Below are positions 28,360-37,113 of a stretch of DNA of 64,000 nucleotides, in pieces. The notes beneath the pieces are model-generated. The model did not search any database, had not been told where the DNA came from, and saw nothing but the letters and a program-made list of their open reading frames with translations. The stretch is from the NCBI RefSeq assembly GCF_025994435.1, contig NZ_BAQK01000013.1, forward strand, positions 1 to 64,000, given 5' to 3'. This DNA is from Gluconacetobacter johannae (GTDB taxonomy: Bacteria > Pseudomonadota > Alphaproteobacteria > Acetobacterales > Acetobacteraceae). A program made the translations under genes and the position numbers. Within the stretch, counting starts at the first letter, position 1, and each line of letters opens with the position of its first letter.

Positions 28360-29184
28360 TCAGGCGACGGCCGCCTGGCGCACGAACTTCTTTCGGCGCT
28401 GACGGATCAGCAGATAGACGACCCTGCCGATCAGCGCATGGACCCAGCCATGCGGCGCAATGCCGATCGTCTTGAGGATCATGCCGGTCACCCGCGCGGT
28501 GTGTTTCGGCTGGTAGACGCCCATCGCCCGCGACATGTAGGCGGCGATGCAGCGCCCATGGTCGTAGGGCATGTCGACCGGCTCGTTGGTCGTATGGTAC
28601 GCCGACGCCAGTTCGTCGTCCTCGCTTTCGGTGACACGGCCCAGCGCGATGCGCGTGCGTTCCCACACCCCCAGGCGCTCCCGCTTCAGGTAGCGGTGCA
28701 TATGGTCGTAGAACAGCTTGAAATGTCGGTATTCATCGGCCGCGATCTGCTTGCAGATCGCCTTCAGCAGCGGCTCGTCCGTCGCATCGGCCAGTGCCGT
28801 ATAGAAGGACGACGTCCCGGTCTCGACCATGCAGCGCGCGATCAGTTCGCCGGTGCGCGACCCGCGCACCGAACTGTCGACCTCCAGGTCCAGCCTGTAG
28901 GCCGCGCGATAGCGTTCGAACGCTTCGGGATAGTTCCAGGACGGGTCCGCCAGCATCGCCCAGCGCCCCAGCGCGTCGCCGTGCTGCACCTCCTCCACCG
29001 CCCAGTTGTCGGCGGCCGCGCGGAAGGCCGGATCGTCCGAGAACACATTGTTCAGGTAGACGGCATAATCGACGCCATTCCGCTCGACGACCGAAGCCGC
29101 CTTGACCACCGGTATGATGTCGGGGTCCACCCGCGACGGGTCGAAACTGTCCCAGTCCATCTGTTCAATGCGCCAGTGCTTCAT
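28360..29184 (-). CDS. Ferritin-like diiron protein
   Basis: A 274-residue soluble protein with a full set of carboxylate-bridged diiron ligands in a four-helix arrangement: E34, E65-x-x-H68 (AVEEVQHGD), E121 (VETGTSS) and E151-x-x-H154 (ADEYRHFK). This is the pattern of ribonucleotide reductase R2, acyl-ACP desaturase and related oxygen-activating enzymes rather than of storage ferritin. The C-terminus is basic with a hydrophobic patch (ALIGRVVYLLIRQRRKKF) that may touch the membrane. It is divergent from sucC across 225 bases. The ATG at 29184 is where homology-like sequence begins; the longer frame to 29421 runs into the sucC leader. Oxidase, desaturase or hydroxylase activity is inference. 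Confidence 0.75.
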   Translation of the reverse strand: MKHWRIEQMDWDSFDPSRVDPDIIPVVKAASVVERNGVDYAVYLNNVFSDDPAFRAAADNWAVEEVQHGDALGRWAMLADPSWNYPEAFERYRAAYRLDLEVDSSVRGSRTGELIARCMVETGTSSFYTALADATDEPLLKAICKQIAADEYRHFKLFYDHMHRYLKRERLGVWERTRIALGRVTESEDDELASAYHTTNEPVDMPYDHGRCIAAYMSRAMGVYQPKHTARVTGMILKTIGIAPHGWVHALIGRVVYLLIRQRRKKFVRQAAVA

Positions 29185-29253
29185 CGTCCCCAGTTCTCTT
29201 GCGTCCGTTGCGGTCACAGGCGGCCGGACATCCTGCCATCCCCGGCCCGGATC

Positions 29254-29331
29254 GGGCATTACGGCCGCATATGCACGGCCTGCACAAATCCTTTTCAGCA
29301 TCCGAGATGGCATAAACGGCCGCATTATGCC
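29254..29331. promoter_or_regulatory. Two related dyads in the divergent sucC/diiron-gene promoter region
   Basis: A perfect inverted repeat GGCATAA-N9-TTATGCC lies at 29309-29331. An imperfect relative starts 55 bases upstream at 29254; both share the core CGGCCGCAT flanked by GCAT and ATGC. Such paired dyads between divergent genes are typical of operator sites for a dimeric regulator. No known regulator box was recognised. Confidence 0.4.
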
Positions 29332-29409
29332 ATGCAGGCAAACCCCGGACGGACGCGCACGCCCCCTGGCGCCCCACGGCATGACAATAACGAACGCGGA
29401 CCAAACCGT

Positions 29410-30612
29410 ATGAACATCCATGAATATCAGGCGAAAACCCTGTTACGCAGGTTCGGCATGCCCATCCCCGAGGGCCGTGTCGTCCGCTCGCCGGACGAGG
29501 CCGTGTCGGCCGCCCGCGCGATGGCCGTCCCGCTGGTCGTCGTGAAGGCGCAGATTCACGCGGGCGGCCGGGGCGCCGGCCATTTCGCCCACGACCCCGC
29601 CGGCAAGGGCGGCGTCCGCCTGGCCCGCACGCCCGACGAGGTCGAGCAGGCCGCCGGGGCCATGCTGGACCACACGCTGGTCACCCGCCAGACCGGCCCG
29701 GCCGGCCGCGTCGTGCGCCGCCTCTATATCGAGGCCGGCTGCGACATCGGGCGCGAGCTGTACCTGTCCCTGCTGGTGGACCGCGCGACGGGGCGGATCG
29801 TCATCGTGGCGTCGCAGGACGGCGGCATGGCGATCGAGGACGTGGCCGAGGCGACGCCCGAGCGAATCCTGAAGGACTCCATCGACCCGTCCGTCGGGCT
29901 GGCCGACTACCAGGCCCGCAACCTGGCGGCGCGGCTGGACCTGCACGGGCGCTCCATCCGCGCCTTCACCGCCGTGCTGCGCGCAGCCTACGACGCCTTC
30001 GTCGCGCTGGACGCCTCGGTCGTCGAGATCAACCCGCTGGTCGTGACGCCGGCGGGCGGCCTGCTGGCGCTGGACGCCAAGATGAGCTTCGACGACAACG
30101 CGCTGTTCCGCCACCCGGAACTGGAAGAACTGCGCGACGAGAACGAGGAAGACCCCCGCGAGCGCGAGGCCGCGCGCCACGGCCTGGCCTATGTCGGGCT
30201 GGACGGCACGATCGGCTGCATGGTCAACGGCGCGGGCCTGGCCATGGCCACCATGGACATCATCAAGATGGAAGGCGAGGAACCGGCCAATTTCCTCGAT
30301 GTCGGCGGCGGCGCGACGCAGGAGCGCGTGGCCGCCGCCTTCCGCATCGTGCTGTCCGACCGCAAGGTCCGGGGCATCCTGGTCAATATCTTCGGCGGCA
30401 TCATGCGCTGCGACATCATCGCCGAGGCCATCATCGCCGCGTCGCACGAGACCGGCCTGCATGTGCCGCTGGTCGTCCGGCTGGCCGGCACCAATGTCGA
30501 ACTCGGGCAGGACATCCTGTCGAAATCGGGCCTGCGTATCATCCCGGCCGACGACCTGGCCGACGCGGCGCGCAAGATCGTCGCCGCCGTGCGCGAGGAA
30601 GGAGCCGCCTGA
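29410..30612 (+). CDS. sucC: Succinate--CoA ligase (ADP-forming) beta subunit
   Basis: A 400-residue ATP-grasp beta subunit: it begins MNIHEYQAKTLLRRFGMPIP, with VVKAQIHAGGRG in the nucleotide-binding region and VEINPLVV as the metal site, then the LFDVGGGA-like FLDVGGGATQERV and IFGGIMRCD loop that binds the phosphate and CoA end. It makes ATP from succinyl-CoA in the citric acid cycle with SucD. Malate-CoA ligase beta subunits are close relatives; spacing and the missing serine-cycle genes favour succinate. Length is normal. The frame is open for 4 kb upstream as a shadow of minus-strand genes; the ATG at 29410 is the only sensible start. Confidence 0.92.
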   Translation: MNIHEYQAKTLLRRFGMPIPEGRVVRSPDEAVSAARAMAVPLVVVKAQIHAGGRGAGHFAHDPAGKGGVRLARTPDEVEQAAGAMLDHTLVTRQTGPAGRVVRRLYIEAGCDIGRELYLSLLVDRATGRIVIVASQDGGMAIEDVAEATPERILKDSIDPSVGLADYQARNLAARLDLHGRSIRAFTAVLRAAYDAFVALDASVVEINPLVVTPAGGLLALDAKMSFDDNALFRHPELEELRDENEEDPREREAARHGLAYVGLDGTIGCMVNGAGLAMATMDIIKMEGEEPANFLDVGGGATQERVAAAFRIVLSDRKVRGILVNIFGGIMRCDIIAEAIIAASHETGLHVPLVVRLAGTNVELGQDILSKSGLRIIPADDLADAARKIVAAVREEGAA

Positions 30613-31493
30613 TGTCCATCCTGGTCAACCACGCCACGAAACTCATCACCCAGGGCTTCACCGGGGCGCAGGGCACCTTCCATTCCGAACAGGCCCTGGC
30701 CTACGGCACCCGCCTGGTCGGCGGCGTCACCCCCGGCCGGGGCGGCGAGGTCCATCTGGGCCTGCCGGTGTTCGACACCGTCGCGCAGGCGCGCGAGGCC
30801 ACGGGCGCCGACGCGACGGTCATCTACGTGCCGCCCGCCGGCGCCGCCGACGCCATCCTGGAGGCCATCGCGGCGGACATCCCGCTGATCGTCTGCATCA
30901 CCGAGGGAATCCCGGTGCTGGACATGGTGCGCGTGCACCAGGTGCTGTCCCGGTCGAACAGCCTCCTGATCGGGCCGAACTGCCCGGGCATCATCACGCC
31001 CGACGAATGCAAGATCGGCATAATGCCCGGCGCGATCCACCGGCGCGGCCATGTCGGCATCGTCTCGCGCTCGGGCACCCTGACCTACGAGGCCGTGGCC
31101 CAGACCACCGCCGTCGGCCTGGGGCAGAGCACCTGCGTCGGCATCGGCGGCGATCCGGTCAAGGGGCTGGATTTCACCGATGTGCTGGAACGCTTCATCG
31201 CCGATCCCGATACCGATTCGATCATCATGATCGGCGAGATCGGCGGCACGTCGGAAATCGAGGCCGCCACCCTGATCCGCGACAGCGGGACGACCAAGCC
31301 CGTGGTAGGCTTCATCGCCGGCGCCACCGCCCCGCCGGGCCGACGCATGGGCCATGCGGGCGCCGTCATCACCGGCGGGCACGAGACGGCGGCGGCCAAG
31401 ATCGACGCCCTGCGCGCGGCGGGCATCCATGTCTCGGCCAGCCCGGCGGCACTGGGCCGCACCCTGGCCGACGTGCTGTCCGGCCGCGCCTGA
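30612..31493 (+). CDS. sucD: Succinate--CoA ligase alpha subunit
   Basis: A 293-residue alpha subunit carrying the phosphorylated His248 in RRMGHAGAVI. The N-terminal CoA-binding domain has GFTGAQGTFHSEQAL (16-30), and GPNCPGII and SRSGTLTYE are family blocks. It shares one base with the sucC stop (TGATG), so subunits are made in step. In many acetic acid bacteria succinyl-CoA synthetase is replaced by a CoA-transferase, so its presence here is informative about the central metabolism. Confidence 0.93.
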   Translation: MSILVNHATKLITQGFTGAQGTFHSEQALAYGTRLVGGVTPGRGGEVHLGLPVFDTVAQAREATGADATVIYVPPAGAADAILEAIAADIPLIVCITEGIPVLDMVRVHQVLSRSNSLLIGPNCPGIITPDECKIGIMPGAIHRRGHVGIVSRSGTLTYEAVAQTTAVGLGQSTCVGIGGDPVKGLDFTDVLERFIADPDTDSIIMIGEIGGTSEIEAATLIRDSGTTKPVVGFIAGATAPPGRRMGHAGAVITGGHETAAAKIDALRAAGIHVSASPAALGRTLADVLSGRA

Positions 31494-31498
31494 CACGC

Positions 31499-31541
31499 GG
31501 CCGCCCCCTGTGTCCCGTCCGTCGGGGCCAGGGGGGCGGCC
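31499..31541 (+). terminator. GC-rich hairpin after sucD
   Basis: GGCCGCCCCCTG (31499-31510) can pair with CAGGGGGGCGGCC (31529-31541) with one bulged G, six bases after the sucD stop. It lacks a T run, so it may be a weak or Rho-assisted terminator, or an RNA-stabilising stem between sucD and bioB. Confidence 0.45.
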
Positions 31542-31619
31542 CGACAACGGGTGACATCCGGCCCCGTTCTGTGGCACAGCCGTGTTTCCCTATTCGCCGA
31601 GTTCGAGGAAACCTGCCCG

Positions 31620-32630
31620 ATGCCCGATGGTGTCATCCCGGCCACATCGCCGTATCATACGGCCGCGTCGCTGCCCCAGCCGCGCACCGACTGGACCCGT
31701 GACGAGGTCGCGGCCCTGATTGCCCTGCCCTTCCCCGAACTGATGTTCCAGGCGCAAAGCGTGCACCGCGCCCGCTTCGACCCGACCGAAATCCAGATTT
31801 CCACCCTGCTGTCGATCAAGACCGGCGGCTGCCCCGAGGATTGCGCCTACTGCCCGCAGAGCGCGATGCACGAGGATGGCGGCGTGAAGGCCAGCCGCCT
31901 GATGGCGGTCGAGGCCGTGCTGAAGGAAGCGCGCGCCGCCCGCGACGCCGGCGCCGCCCGCTTCTGCATGGGGGCCGCCTGGCGCTCGCCCAAGGAACAT
32001 GACCTGGACACGGTCTGCGCCATGATCGAGGGCGTGAAGGGCCTGGGCCTGGAAACCTGCGTGACGCTGGGCATGCTGGATGACCGGCAGGCCGGCCGCC
32101 TGCGCGACGCGGGGCTGGATTACTACAACCACAATCTCGACACCTCGCCCGAGCATTACGGCGCCATCATCTCCACCCGCACCTACCAGGACCGGCTGGA
32201 CACGCTGGCCCATGTGCGCGACGCCGGGATCAACGTCTGCTGTGGCGGCATCGTGGGCATGGGCGAGGACGACGGCGACCGCGCCGGCCTGATCGCCAGC
32301 CTGGCCAGCCTGCCGAAACATCCCGAAAGCGTGCCGATCAACCTGCTGGTCCGCGTCGCGGGCACCCCGCTGGCCCAGGCCGAGCCGGTCGATCCGATCG
32401 ACTTCGTCCGCATCATCGCCGCCGCCCGCATCACCATGCCCGCCAGCCGGGTCCGCCTGGCGGCGGGGCGCGAGGACATGACGGACGAAGCCCAGACGCT
32501 GTGCTTCCTGGCCGGCGCCAATTCGATCTTCTATGGCGAGAAGCTGCTGACCACCCCCAACCCCGAGGCCAGCCGCGACGCGCGCCTGCTGGCGCGACTG
32601 GGCATGCACACAAGCCTCAACCCGCACTAG
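31620..32630 (+). CDS. bioB: Biotin synthase
   Basis: A 336-residue radical-SAM enzyme inserting sulfur into dethiobiotin. The 4Fe-4S cysteines are C71, C75 and C78 in GGCPEDCAYCPQS; the 2Fe-2S ligands come from FCMGAAW, NVCCGGIVGMGE and the Arg in RVRLAAGRE. The C-terminal FLAGANSIFYGEKLLTTPNP block is diagnostic. CGAGGAA lies nine bases before the ATG at 31620; the frame upstream to 31551 is not needed. No other bio genes are in the window. Confidence 0.95.
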   Translation: MPDGVIPATSPYHTAASLPQPRTDWTRDEVAALIALPFPELMFQAQSVHRARFDPTEIQISTLLSIKTGGCPEDCAYCPQSAMHEDGGVKASRLMAVEAVLKEARAARDAGAARFCMGAAWRSPKEHDLDTVCAMIEGVKGLGLETCVTLGMLDDRQAGRLRDAGLDYYNHNLDTSPEHYGAIISTRTYQDRLDTLAHVRDAGINVCCGGIVGMGEDDGDRAGLIASLASLPKHPESVPINLLVRVAGTPLAQAEPVDPIDFVRIIAAARITMPASRVRLAAGREDMTDEAQTLCFLAGANSIFYGEKLLTTPNPEASRDARLLARLGMHTSLNPH

Positions 32631-32703
32631 GCAGGGCCACCGACCGGCCGGCGCGACCATTTAGGGCTTGCGTCCGGCCGCGCTCTGCCCGACATCACCC
32701 TTC

Positions 32704-33339
32704 ATGTCGTATGCGATCAAGGAGATGTTCGCGACCCTCCAGGGCGAGGGCGCGCATGCCGGCCGTGCCGCCGTGTTCTGCCGCTTTGCCGGATGCAATC
32801 TCTGGTCGGGGCGGGAGGCCGATCGCGCTGCCGCGGTCTGTCGCTTCTGCGATACGGATTTCGTCGGCACCGACGGCGAAGGCGGTGGACGCTTCGCCAG
32901 CGCCGCCCTGCTGGCCGACGCCATCGCCGCCACCTGGCCGTCAGCCGACCGGTCGCGCGCCTTCGTCGTCTTCACGGGCGGCGAGCCGCTGCTGCAACTC
33001 GACGCCGCCCTGGTCGAGGCGGTGCATGCCCACGGGTTCGAGATCGCGATCGAGACCAACGGCACCCTGCCGGCGCCCGACGGCATCGACTGGATCTGCG
33101 TCAGCCCCAAGGCCGGCGCAAAGCTGGTGCAGCGCAGCGGCCATGAGCTGAAACTGGTCTACCCTCAGCCCGACCTGCCGCCCGAGGACATGGCCGGGCT
33201 GGATTTCGCGCAATTCTGGCTGCAGCCGATGGACGGCCCGGACCGGGTCGCCAACACGGCCGCCGCCGTCGCCTATTGCCGCGCGCACCCGCGCTGGCGC
33301 CTGTCGTTGCAGACCCACAAGCTGATCGGGATTCCCTGA
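32704..33339 (+). CDS. queE: 7-carboxy-7-deazaguanine synthase
   Basis: A 211-residue radical-SAM enzyme making 7-carboxy-7-deazaguanine in queuosine/preQ0 synthesis. The cluster cysteines have the spaced pattern of one QueE subtype: C31, then C46 and C49 (FAGCNLWSGRE, VCRFCDTDF). VFTGGEPLLQLD and IAIETNGTLPAP follow. ATG at 32704 is chosen because it gives the standard YAIKEMFATLQGEG start; a TTG at 32668 is less likely. It is followed by queC after one base. Confidence 0.93.
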   Translation: MSYAIKEMFATLQGEGAHAGRAAVFCRFAGCNLWSGREADRAAAVCRFCDTDFVGTDGEGGGRFASAALLADAIAATWPSADRSRAFVVFTGGEPLLQLDAALVEAVHAHGFEIAIETNGTLPAPDGIDWICVSPKAGAKLVQRSGHELKLVYPQPDLPPEDMAGLDFAQFWLQPMDGPDRVANTAAAVAYCRAHPRWRLSLQTHKLIGIP

Positions 33340-33340
33340 C

Positions 33341-34123
33341 ATGACCGCGTCGCCTGGCATGGCCACCTCCCCGGCCGCATCCCTGGCCCCGGCCGACCCG
33401 CTACGCGAGACGGCCATCGTGCTGTTTTCCGGCGGCCAGGATTCCGCCACCTGCCTGGCCTGGGCGCTGTCGCGTTTCGGCCGGGTGGAGACGCTGGGCT
33501 TCGAGTACGGCCAGCGCCACGCCGTCGAACTGACCTGCCGGGCCAGGCTGCGCGACGGCATGGCGGCGCTGAACCCGCTGTGGGCCGAACGGCTGGGCGA
33601 GGACCACACGTTGGCGCTGGATGCGCTGGGCGCGGTGTCGGACACCGCGCTGACGCGCGATGCCGCGATCACCATGAACGAAAACGGCCTGCCCAGCACC
33701 TTCGTCCCCGGCCGCAACCTGATCTTCCTGACCTTCGCCGCCGCCCTGGCCGCCCGGCGGGGGGCACGCCACATCATCGGCGGCATGTGCGAAACCGATT
33801 ATTCCGGCTACCCCGACTGCCGCGACGACACGATCAAGGCGCTTCAGGTCGCGCTGAATCTCGGCATGGCCAGCCGCTATGTCCTGCATACGCCCCTGAT
33901 GTGGATCGACAAGGCCGAGACCTGGCGCATGGCCGAAGGGCTGGGCGGCGCCGGGCTGGTCGAACTCATCAACCGCGAAAGCCATAGCTGCTACCTGGGC
34001 GTGCGCGACACGCTGCATCCGTGGGGCCATGGCTGCGGCACGTGCCCGGCCTGCGACCTGCGCCGCGCGGGCTGGGAACGCTACGTCCGTGATCGCCCGG
34101 CCGGGGCGACGGCGCATGCTTGA
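33341..34123 (+). CDS. queC: 7-cyano-7-deazaguanine synthase
   Basis: A 260-residue ATP-dependent enzyme converting 7-carboxy-7-deazaguanine to preQ0. The PP-loop SGGQDSAT is at 30-37 and the zinc-binding cysteines lie in CYLGVRD and CGTCPACDLR close to the C-terminus. It begins one base after the queE stop and overlaps queD by eight bases. The first 20 residues are an Ala/Pro-rich extension, and a second ATG at residue 7 is possible. Confidence 0.94.
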   Translation: MTASPGMATSPAASLAPADPLRETAIVLFSGGQDSATCLAWALSRFGRVETLGFEYGQRHAVELTCRARLRDGMAALNPLWAERLGEDHTLALDALGAVSDTALTRDAAITMNENGLPSTFVPGRNLIFLTFAAALAARRGARHIIGGMCETDYSGYPDCRDDTIKALQVALNLGMASRYVLHTPLMWIDKAETWRMAEGLGGAGLVELINRESHSCYLGVRDTLHPWGHGCGTCPACDLRRAGWERYVRDRPAGATAHA

Positions 34124-34643
34124 CCTGACCTTCACCCGTCGGTTCTCGATGGGCCACCGGCTGATCCACGGGGCGAGCGAAAGCTGTGCCCTGCCCCACG
34201 GCCATAACGAATTCGTCACCGTCCGGCTGCGCGCCACCGCCCCGCGCCCGCTGGACGGCGCGGGCAACATGGTCGTCTCGTTCCAGCGCGCGAAGGGCCG
34301 GTGGCACCGCTTCGTCGATGACCGCCTGGACCATGCGCTGCAACTGTCCGAGGACGACCCCCTGCTAACGTGGTTCCGCGCGCACGAACCCGAACGCGCG
34401 CGCCGCATCGTCGTCACCCCCGGCGACCCCACGACCGAACTGATGGCCTGCCTGATGATGGCCAAGCTGAACGCGCTGCTGGATGCCGACGGCGGCGTGC
34501 TGCGCTGCGCCGAAATCACGTTGCAGGAAACGCCGACCAACACCGTGCACTATGCCGGCGACCCGCTGGACATGCTGCCCACGCCCCGGCCGCCCGAGCG
34601 CTGCTGGTGGCGGCGCGCGGACGACAGCATCTCGGATTCCTGA
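34116..34643 (+). CDS. queD: 6-carboxytetrahydropterin synthase
   Basis: A 175-residue member of the PTPS/QueD family that makes 6-carboxy-tetrahydropterin from dihydroneopterin triphosphate. Zinc ligands H14, H28 and H30 appear in FSMGHRLIHG and LPHGHNE, with Cys24 of ESCALPH as the catalytic cysteine. Later blocks are RLDHALQLSEDDP, DPTTEL and the Glu in LQETPTNTV. It is a little longer than typical (about 120-150), with extra sequence at the C-terminus. ATG overlaps the queC stop by eight bases; the three que genes form one operon. Confidence 0.88.
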   Translation: MLDLTFTRRFSMGHRLIHGASESCALPHGHNEFVTVRLRATAPRPLDGAGNMVVSFQRAKGRWHRFVDDRLDHALQLSEDDPLLTWFRAHEPERARRIVVTPGDPTTELMACLMMAKLNALLDADGGVLRCAEITLQETPTNTVHYAGDPLDMLPTPRPPERCWWRRADDSISDS

Positions 34644-34695
34644 CCGGGGCCGCCGCCCCGCCCACCCGACACCCCGCCCGACACAAGGACCCCGC

Positions 34696-36165
34696 ATGAC
34701 CGGCCTTGCCCGCTACCGGACCGAATGGTTCGGCAACGTGACCCGCGACATCCTGGCCGGCATGGTCGGCACCTTCGCCCTGATCCCCGAGGTCATCGCC
34801 TTTTCCTTCGTCGCCGGCGTGGACCCCGAGGTCGGGCTGTATGCCTCGTTCGTCATCAGCGTCGTCATCGCCTTTGCCGGCGGTCGCCCGGGCATGATCT
34901 CGGGGGCCGCGGGGTCGGTGGCGCTGGTTGCGGCAGCCCTGGTGCGGGCGCATGGCGTGCAATACCTGCTGGCCGCCACCCTGCTGGCCGGCGCCTTGCA
35001 GATGCTGGCCGGGGCGCTGCGGCTGCATCTGCTGATGCGCTACGTCTCGCGCTCGGTCCGGACGGGGTTCGTCAATGCGCTGGCGATCCTCATCTTTTCG
35101 GCGCAACTGCCGCACATGATGCATGTCACCTGGCATACCTATGCCGCGATCGCGCTGGGGCTTGCGATCATCTACGGCGTGCCGCGCCTGTTCAGCGCCA
35201 TTCCCTCGCCCCTGATCTGCATCGTGGTCCTGACCGTCGTGGCGTCGGTCTGGCCAATGCCGCTGCACACCGTCGCCGACCTGGGCCGCCTGCCCGACAG
35301 CCTGCCGCGCCTGGTCTGGCCCCAGGTGCCGCCCACACTTGCGACCCTGGACATCATCCTGCCCTACGCGGCGGCCATGGCGATGGTCGGCCTGCTGGAA
35401 TCCATGATGACCGCCAGCGTCGTCGACGACATGACCGAAACCCACAGCAGCAAGCGCACGGAATGCGTGGGGCTGGGCGTCGCCAACATCGCCGTCGGCC
35501 TGTTCGGCGGCATCGCCGGGTGCGGCATGATCGGCCAGACGGTCGGCAACCTGCGCTATGGCGGGCGCGGACGGCTGTCGACCTTCGTCGCCGGGGCGTT
35601 CCTGCTGCTGCTGATGGTGGCGTTGCGGCCGTGGGTGGCGCGGGTGCCGGTCGCGGCCCTGGTGGCCATCATGATTATGGTATCGGCCAGCACATTCTCA
35701 TGGTCGTCGCTACGCGACCTGCGTACCCACCCCGCGACCGCCAGCCTGGTCATGCTGGCGACGGTGGCGGTCGTGGTCGCGACCCACGATCTGGCGGCCG
35801 GGGTGCTGGTCGGCGTGCTGCTCAGCGGCCTGTTCTTCGCGTTCAAGGTGTCGCGTATGGTGACGGTCGACAGCACGTACGACGCGGCCCGCGATAGGCG
35901 CACCTACCGCGTGGCGGGGCAGATCTTCTTCGCCTCGTCCGACCTGTTCACCGACCAGTTCGACACGCGCGACAGCGCCCGCCATGTGCAGATCGACCTG
36001 CGTCAGGCGCATTTCTGGGACATCACCGCCGTCGGCGCGCTGGAAGAGGTCGTCGCCCGCCTCGAACGGCACGGGATCGCGGTCGAACTGATCGGCCTCA
36101 ACGCCGCCAGCGCCACGCTGATCGACCGCCATTCGGCGCTGGAAATCCCGGCGACCCCGTCATAG
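34696..36165 (+). CDS. SulP family anion transporter with STAS domain
   Basis: A 489-residue inner-membrane transporter: about 12-14 membrane helices (residues 15-385), including LIPEVIAFSFVAGVDPEVGL and GGIAGCGMIGQTVGNLRYGG, which are SulP hallmarks, followed by a short cytosolic STAS domain (about 400-485) with HVQIDLRQAHFWDITAVGAL. SulP proteins carry sulfate, bicarbonate, C4-dicarboxylates or other anions; this shorter version resembles SulP types of unknown substrate. AAGGA lies seven bases before the ATG at 34696. The frame further upstream belongs to the queD shadow. Confidence 0.9.
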   Translation: MTGLARYRTEWFGNVTRDILAGMVGTFALIPEVIAFSFVAGVDPEVGLYASFVISVVIAFAGGRPGMISGAAGSVALVAAALVRAHGVQYLLAATLLAGALQMLAGALRLHLLMRYVSRSVRTGFVNALAILIFSAQLPHMMHVTWHTYAAIALGLAIIYGVPRLFSAIPSPLICIVVLTVVASVWPMPLHTVADLGRLPDSLPRLVWPQVPPTLATLDIILPYAAAMAMVGLLESMMTASVVDDMTETHSSKRTECVGLGVANIAVGLFGGIAGCGMIGQTVGNLRYGGRGRLSTFVAGAFLLLLMVALRPWVARVPVAALVAIMIMVSASTFSWSSLRDLRTHPATASLVMLATVAVVVATHDLAAGVLVGVLLSGLFFAFKVSRMVTVDSTYDAARDRRTYRVAGQIFFASSDLFTDQFDTRDSARHVQIDLRQAHFWDITAVGALEEVVARLERHGIAVELIGLNAASATLIDRHSALEIPATPS

Positions 36166-36206
36166 GGGGGCCTGAGGCCCTGCACCCCAATCATTTGATA
36201 ACGAAT

Positions 36207-36257
36207 GGGTTTCCAAAGGGCGACTGCCCTTTGGCGGGTTTCAGGGCAGCGCCCTGA
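36207..36257. repeat. Paired-hairpin intergenic repeat, copy 1
   Basis: Two adjacent stems: CCAAAGGGC-GACT-GCCCTTTGG (36213-36234) and TCAGGGC-AGC-GCCCTGA (36241-36257). The second stem includes the stop codon of the minus-strand lipoprotein gene, encoding its last residues. The element lies between convergent genes (SulP end, lipoprotein end) and could end transcription in both directions. A second copy with matching layout is at 47306-47348 in opposite orientation. Confidence 0.75.
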
Positions 36258-37113
36258 GACGTGACGTAGACTGGACATCCGGCCCTTCGGCGAACGGATC
36301 CGGCCCCGCCGCCGGCAGGGCGCCGGCCGTCGCGGGGTTGCCCAATGCCCGCGCGCTCTGCGTGGCCCGAAGCGACAGCGCCGCCGCACCGCTGGCATCC
36401 CCGGCCAGGCCGGCAGCCCGCGCCGCGACCGTCAGCGCCCGCGCCATGCCGCGATAATCCACCATCCGCCGTCGCAGGTCGGCCGCGTGCTGCGCCAGTT
36501 GGCGCGCCTGCCCGGGATCAGCCGTCAGCAGCAGGCGGGCGCGCAGTTCATCCTCATCCGCCTGCCATTTGTCCGGAACCGGGCGCGTGTGCGCCAGACG
36601 CCCGGCGGCGGCGGACAGGGTCGCGCGGTCGCCCCGCGCATCGGCGATCAGGCCGGTCAGCAGGCTGGCCTGCTCGGCCACACCGGGGTCGGCGACATCC
36701 ATCGCGCCGGCCGCCAGGGGGGCGGCCTCGGCATCGCGCGACAGGCGATGCAGCGCCGCCGCCTGCACCAGGTCCAGTTCCGCATCGCCGCCGTCCCGCC
36801 CCCGGACCGCCAGCGCCGCGCGCGTGGCCGCCACGGTGGACAGCGCGTCGGCCGGCCGGTCCTGCGCCAGTTGCACCACGGCCAGATTATATCCGGCATC
36901 CCCGATCGCCCCGGCATCGTCGCGCGCCAGCGCGCGGGTCCCGGCCTGCCGGTACTGGCCCTCGGCCACCGACAGCCGGTCCAGTTCGGCGGCCTGGCGG
37001 GCGGCATCCATCGACTGGTTCAGGGTCTCGTCCCGCGGGGCCGCCACACCCCCGCCGCCACACCCCGCAAGGACCACGGACAGCGCCGCCATCGTCAGGC
37101 GCGCCCCCCTCAT
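36241..37113 (-). CDS. Lipoprotein at the end of the MCE operon
   Basis: A 290-residue lipoprotein with lipobox LAGC (Cys18) after a short hydrophobic leader. The rest is alpha-helical and Ala/Arg-rich, with TPR-like repeats (for instance DAGAIGDAGYNLAVVQLAQD and later AEQASLLTGLIADARGD). It starts inside the mlaD stop (ATGA), with GGAAGGA seven bases upstream, so it belongs to the lipid transport operon. It is not MlaC or a PqiC-type lipoprotein by eye. It might tether periplasmic MCE protein to the outer membrane; inference only. Its 3' end forms part of a repeat hairpin. Confidence 0.7.
   Translation of the reverse strand: MRGARLTMAALSVVLAGCGGGGVAAPRDETLNQSMDAARQAAELDRLSVAEGQYRQAGTRALARDDAGAIGDAGYNLAVVQLAQDRPADALSTVAATRAALAVRGRDGGDAELDLVQAAALHRLSRDAEAAPLAAGAMDVADPGVAEQASLLTGLIADARGDRATLSAAAGRLAHTRPVPDKWQADEDELRARLLLTADPGQARQLAQHAADLRRRMVDYRGMARALTVAARAAGLAGDASGAAALSLRATQSARALGNPATAGALPAAGPDPFAEGPDVQSTSRLRALP

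Noticed and set aside
25426..29409. 1300-residue in-frame extension upstream of sucC
   Set aside because: It runs antisense through the M13 peptidase, Dabb and diiron genes, all of which have full motifs; the high GC keeps stop codons rare.
30189..31702. Long frames on both strands over sucC/sucD
   Set aside because: Shadows of sucCD, whose catalytic residues and gene overlap are unmistakable.
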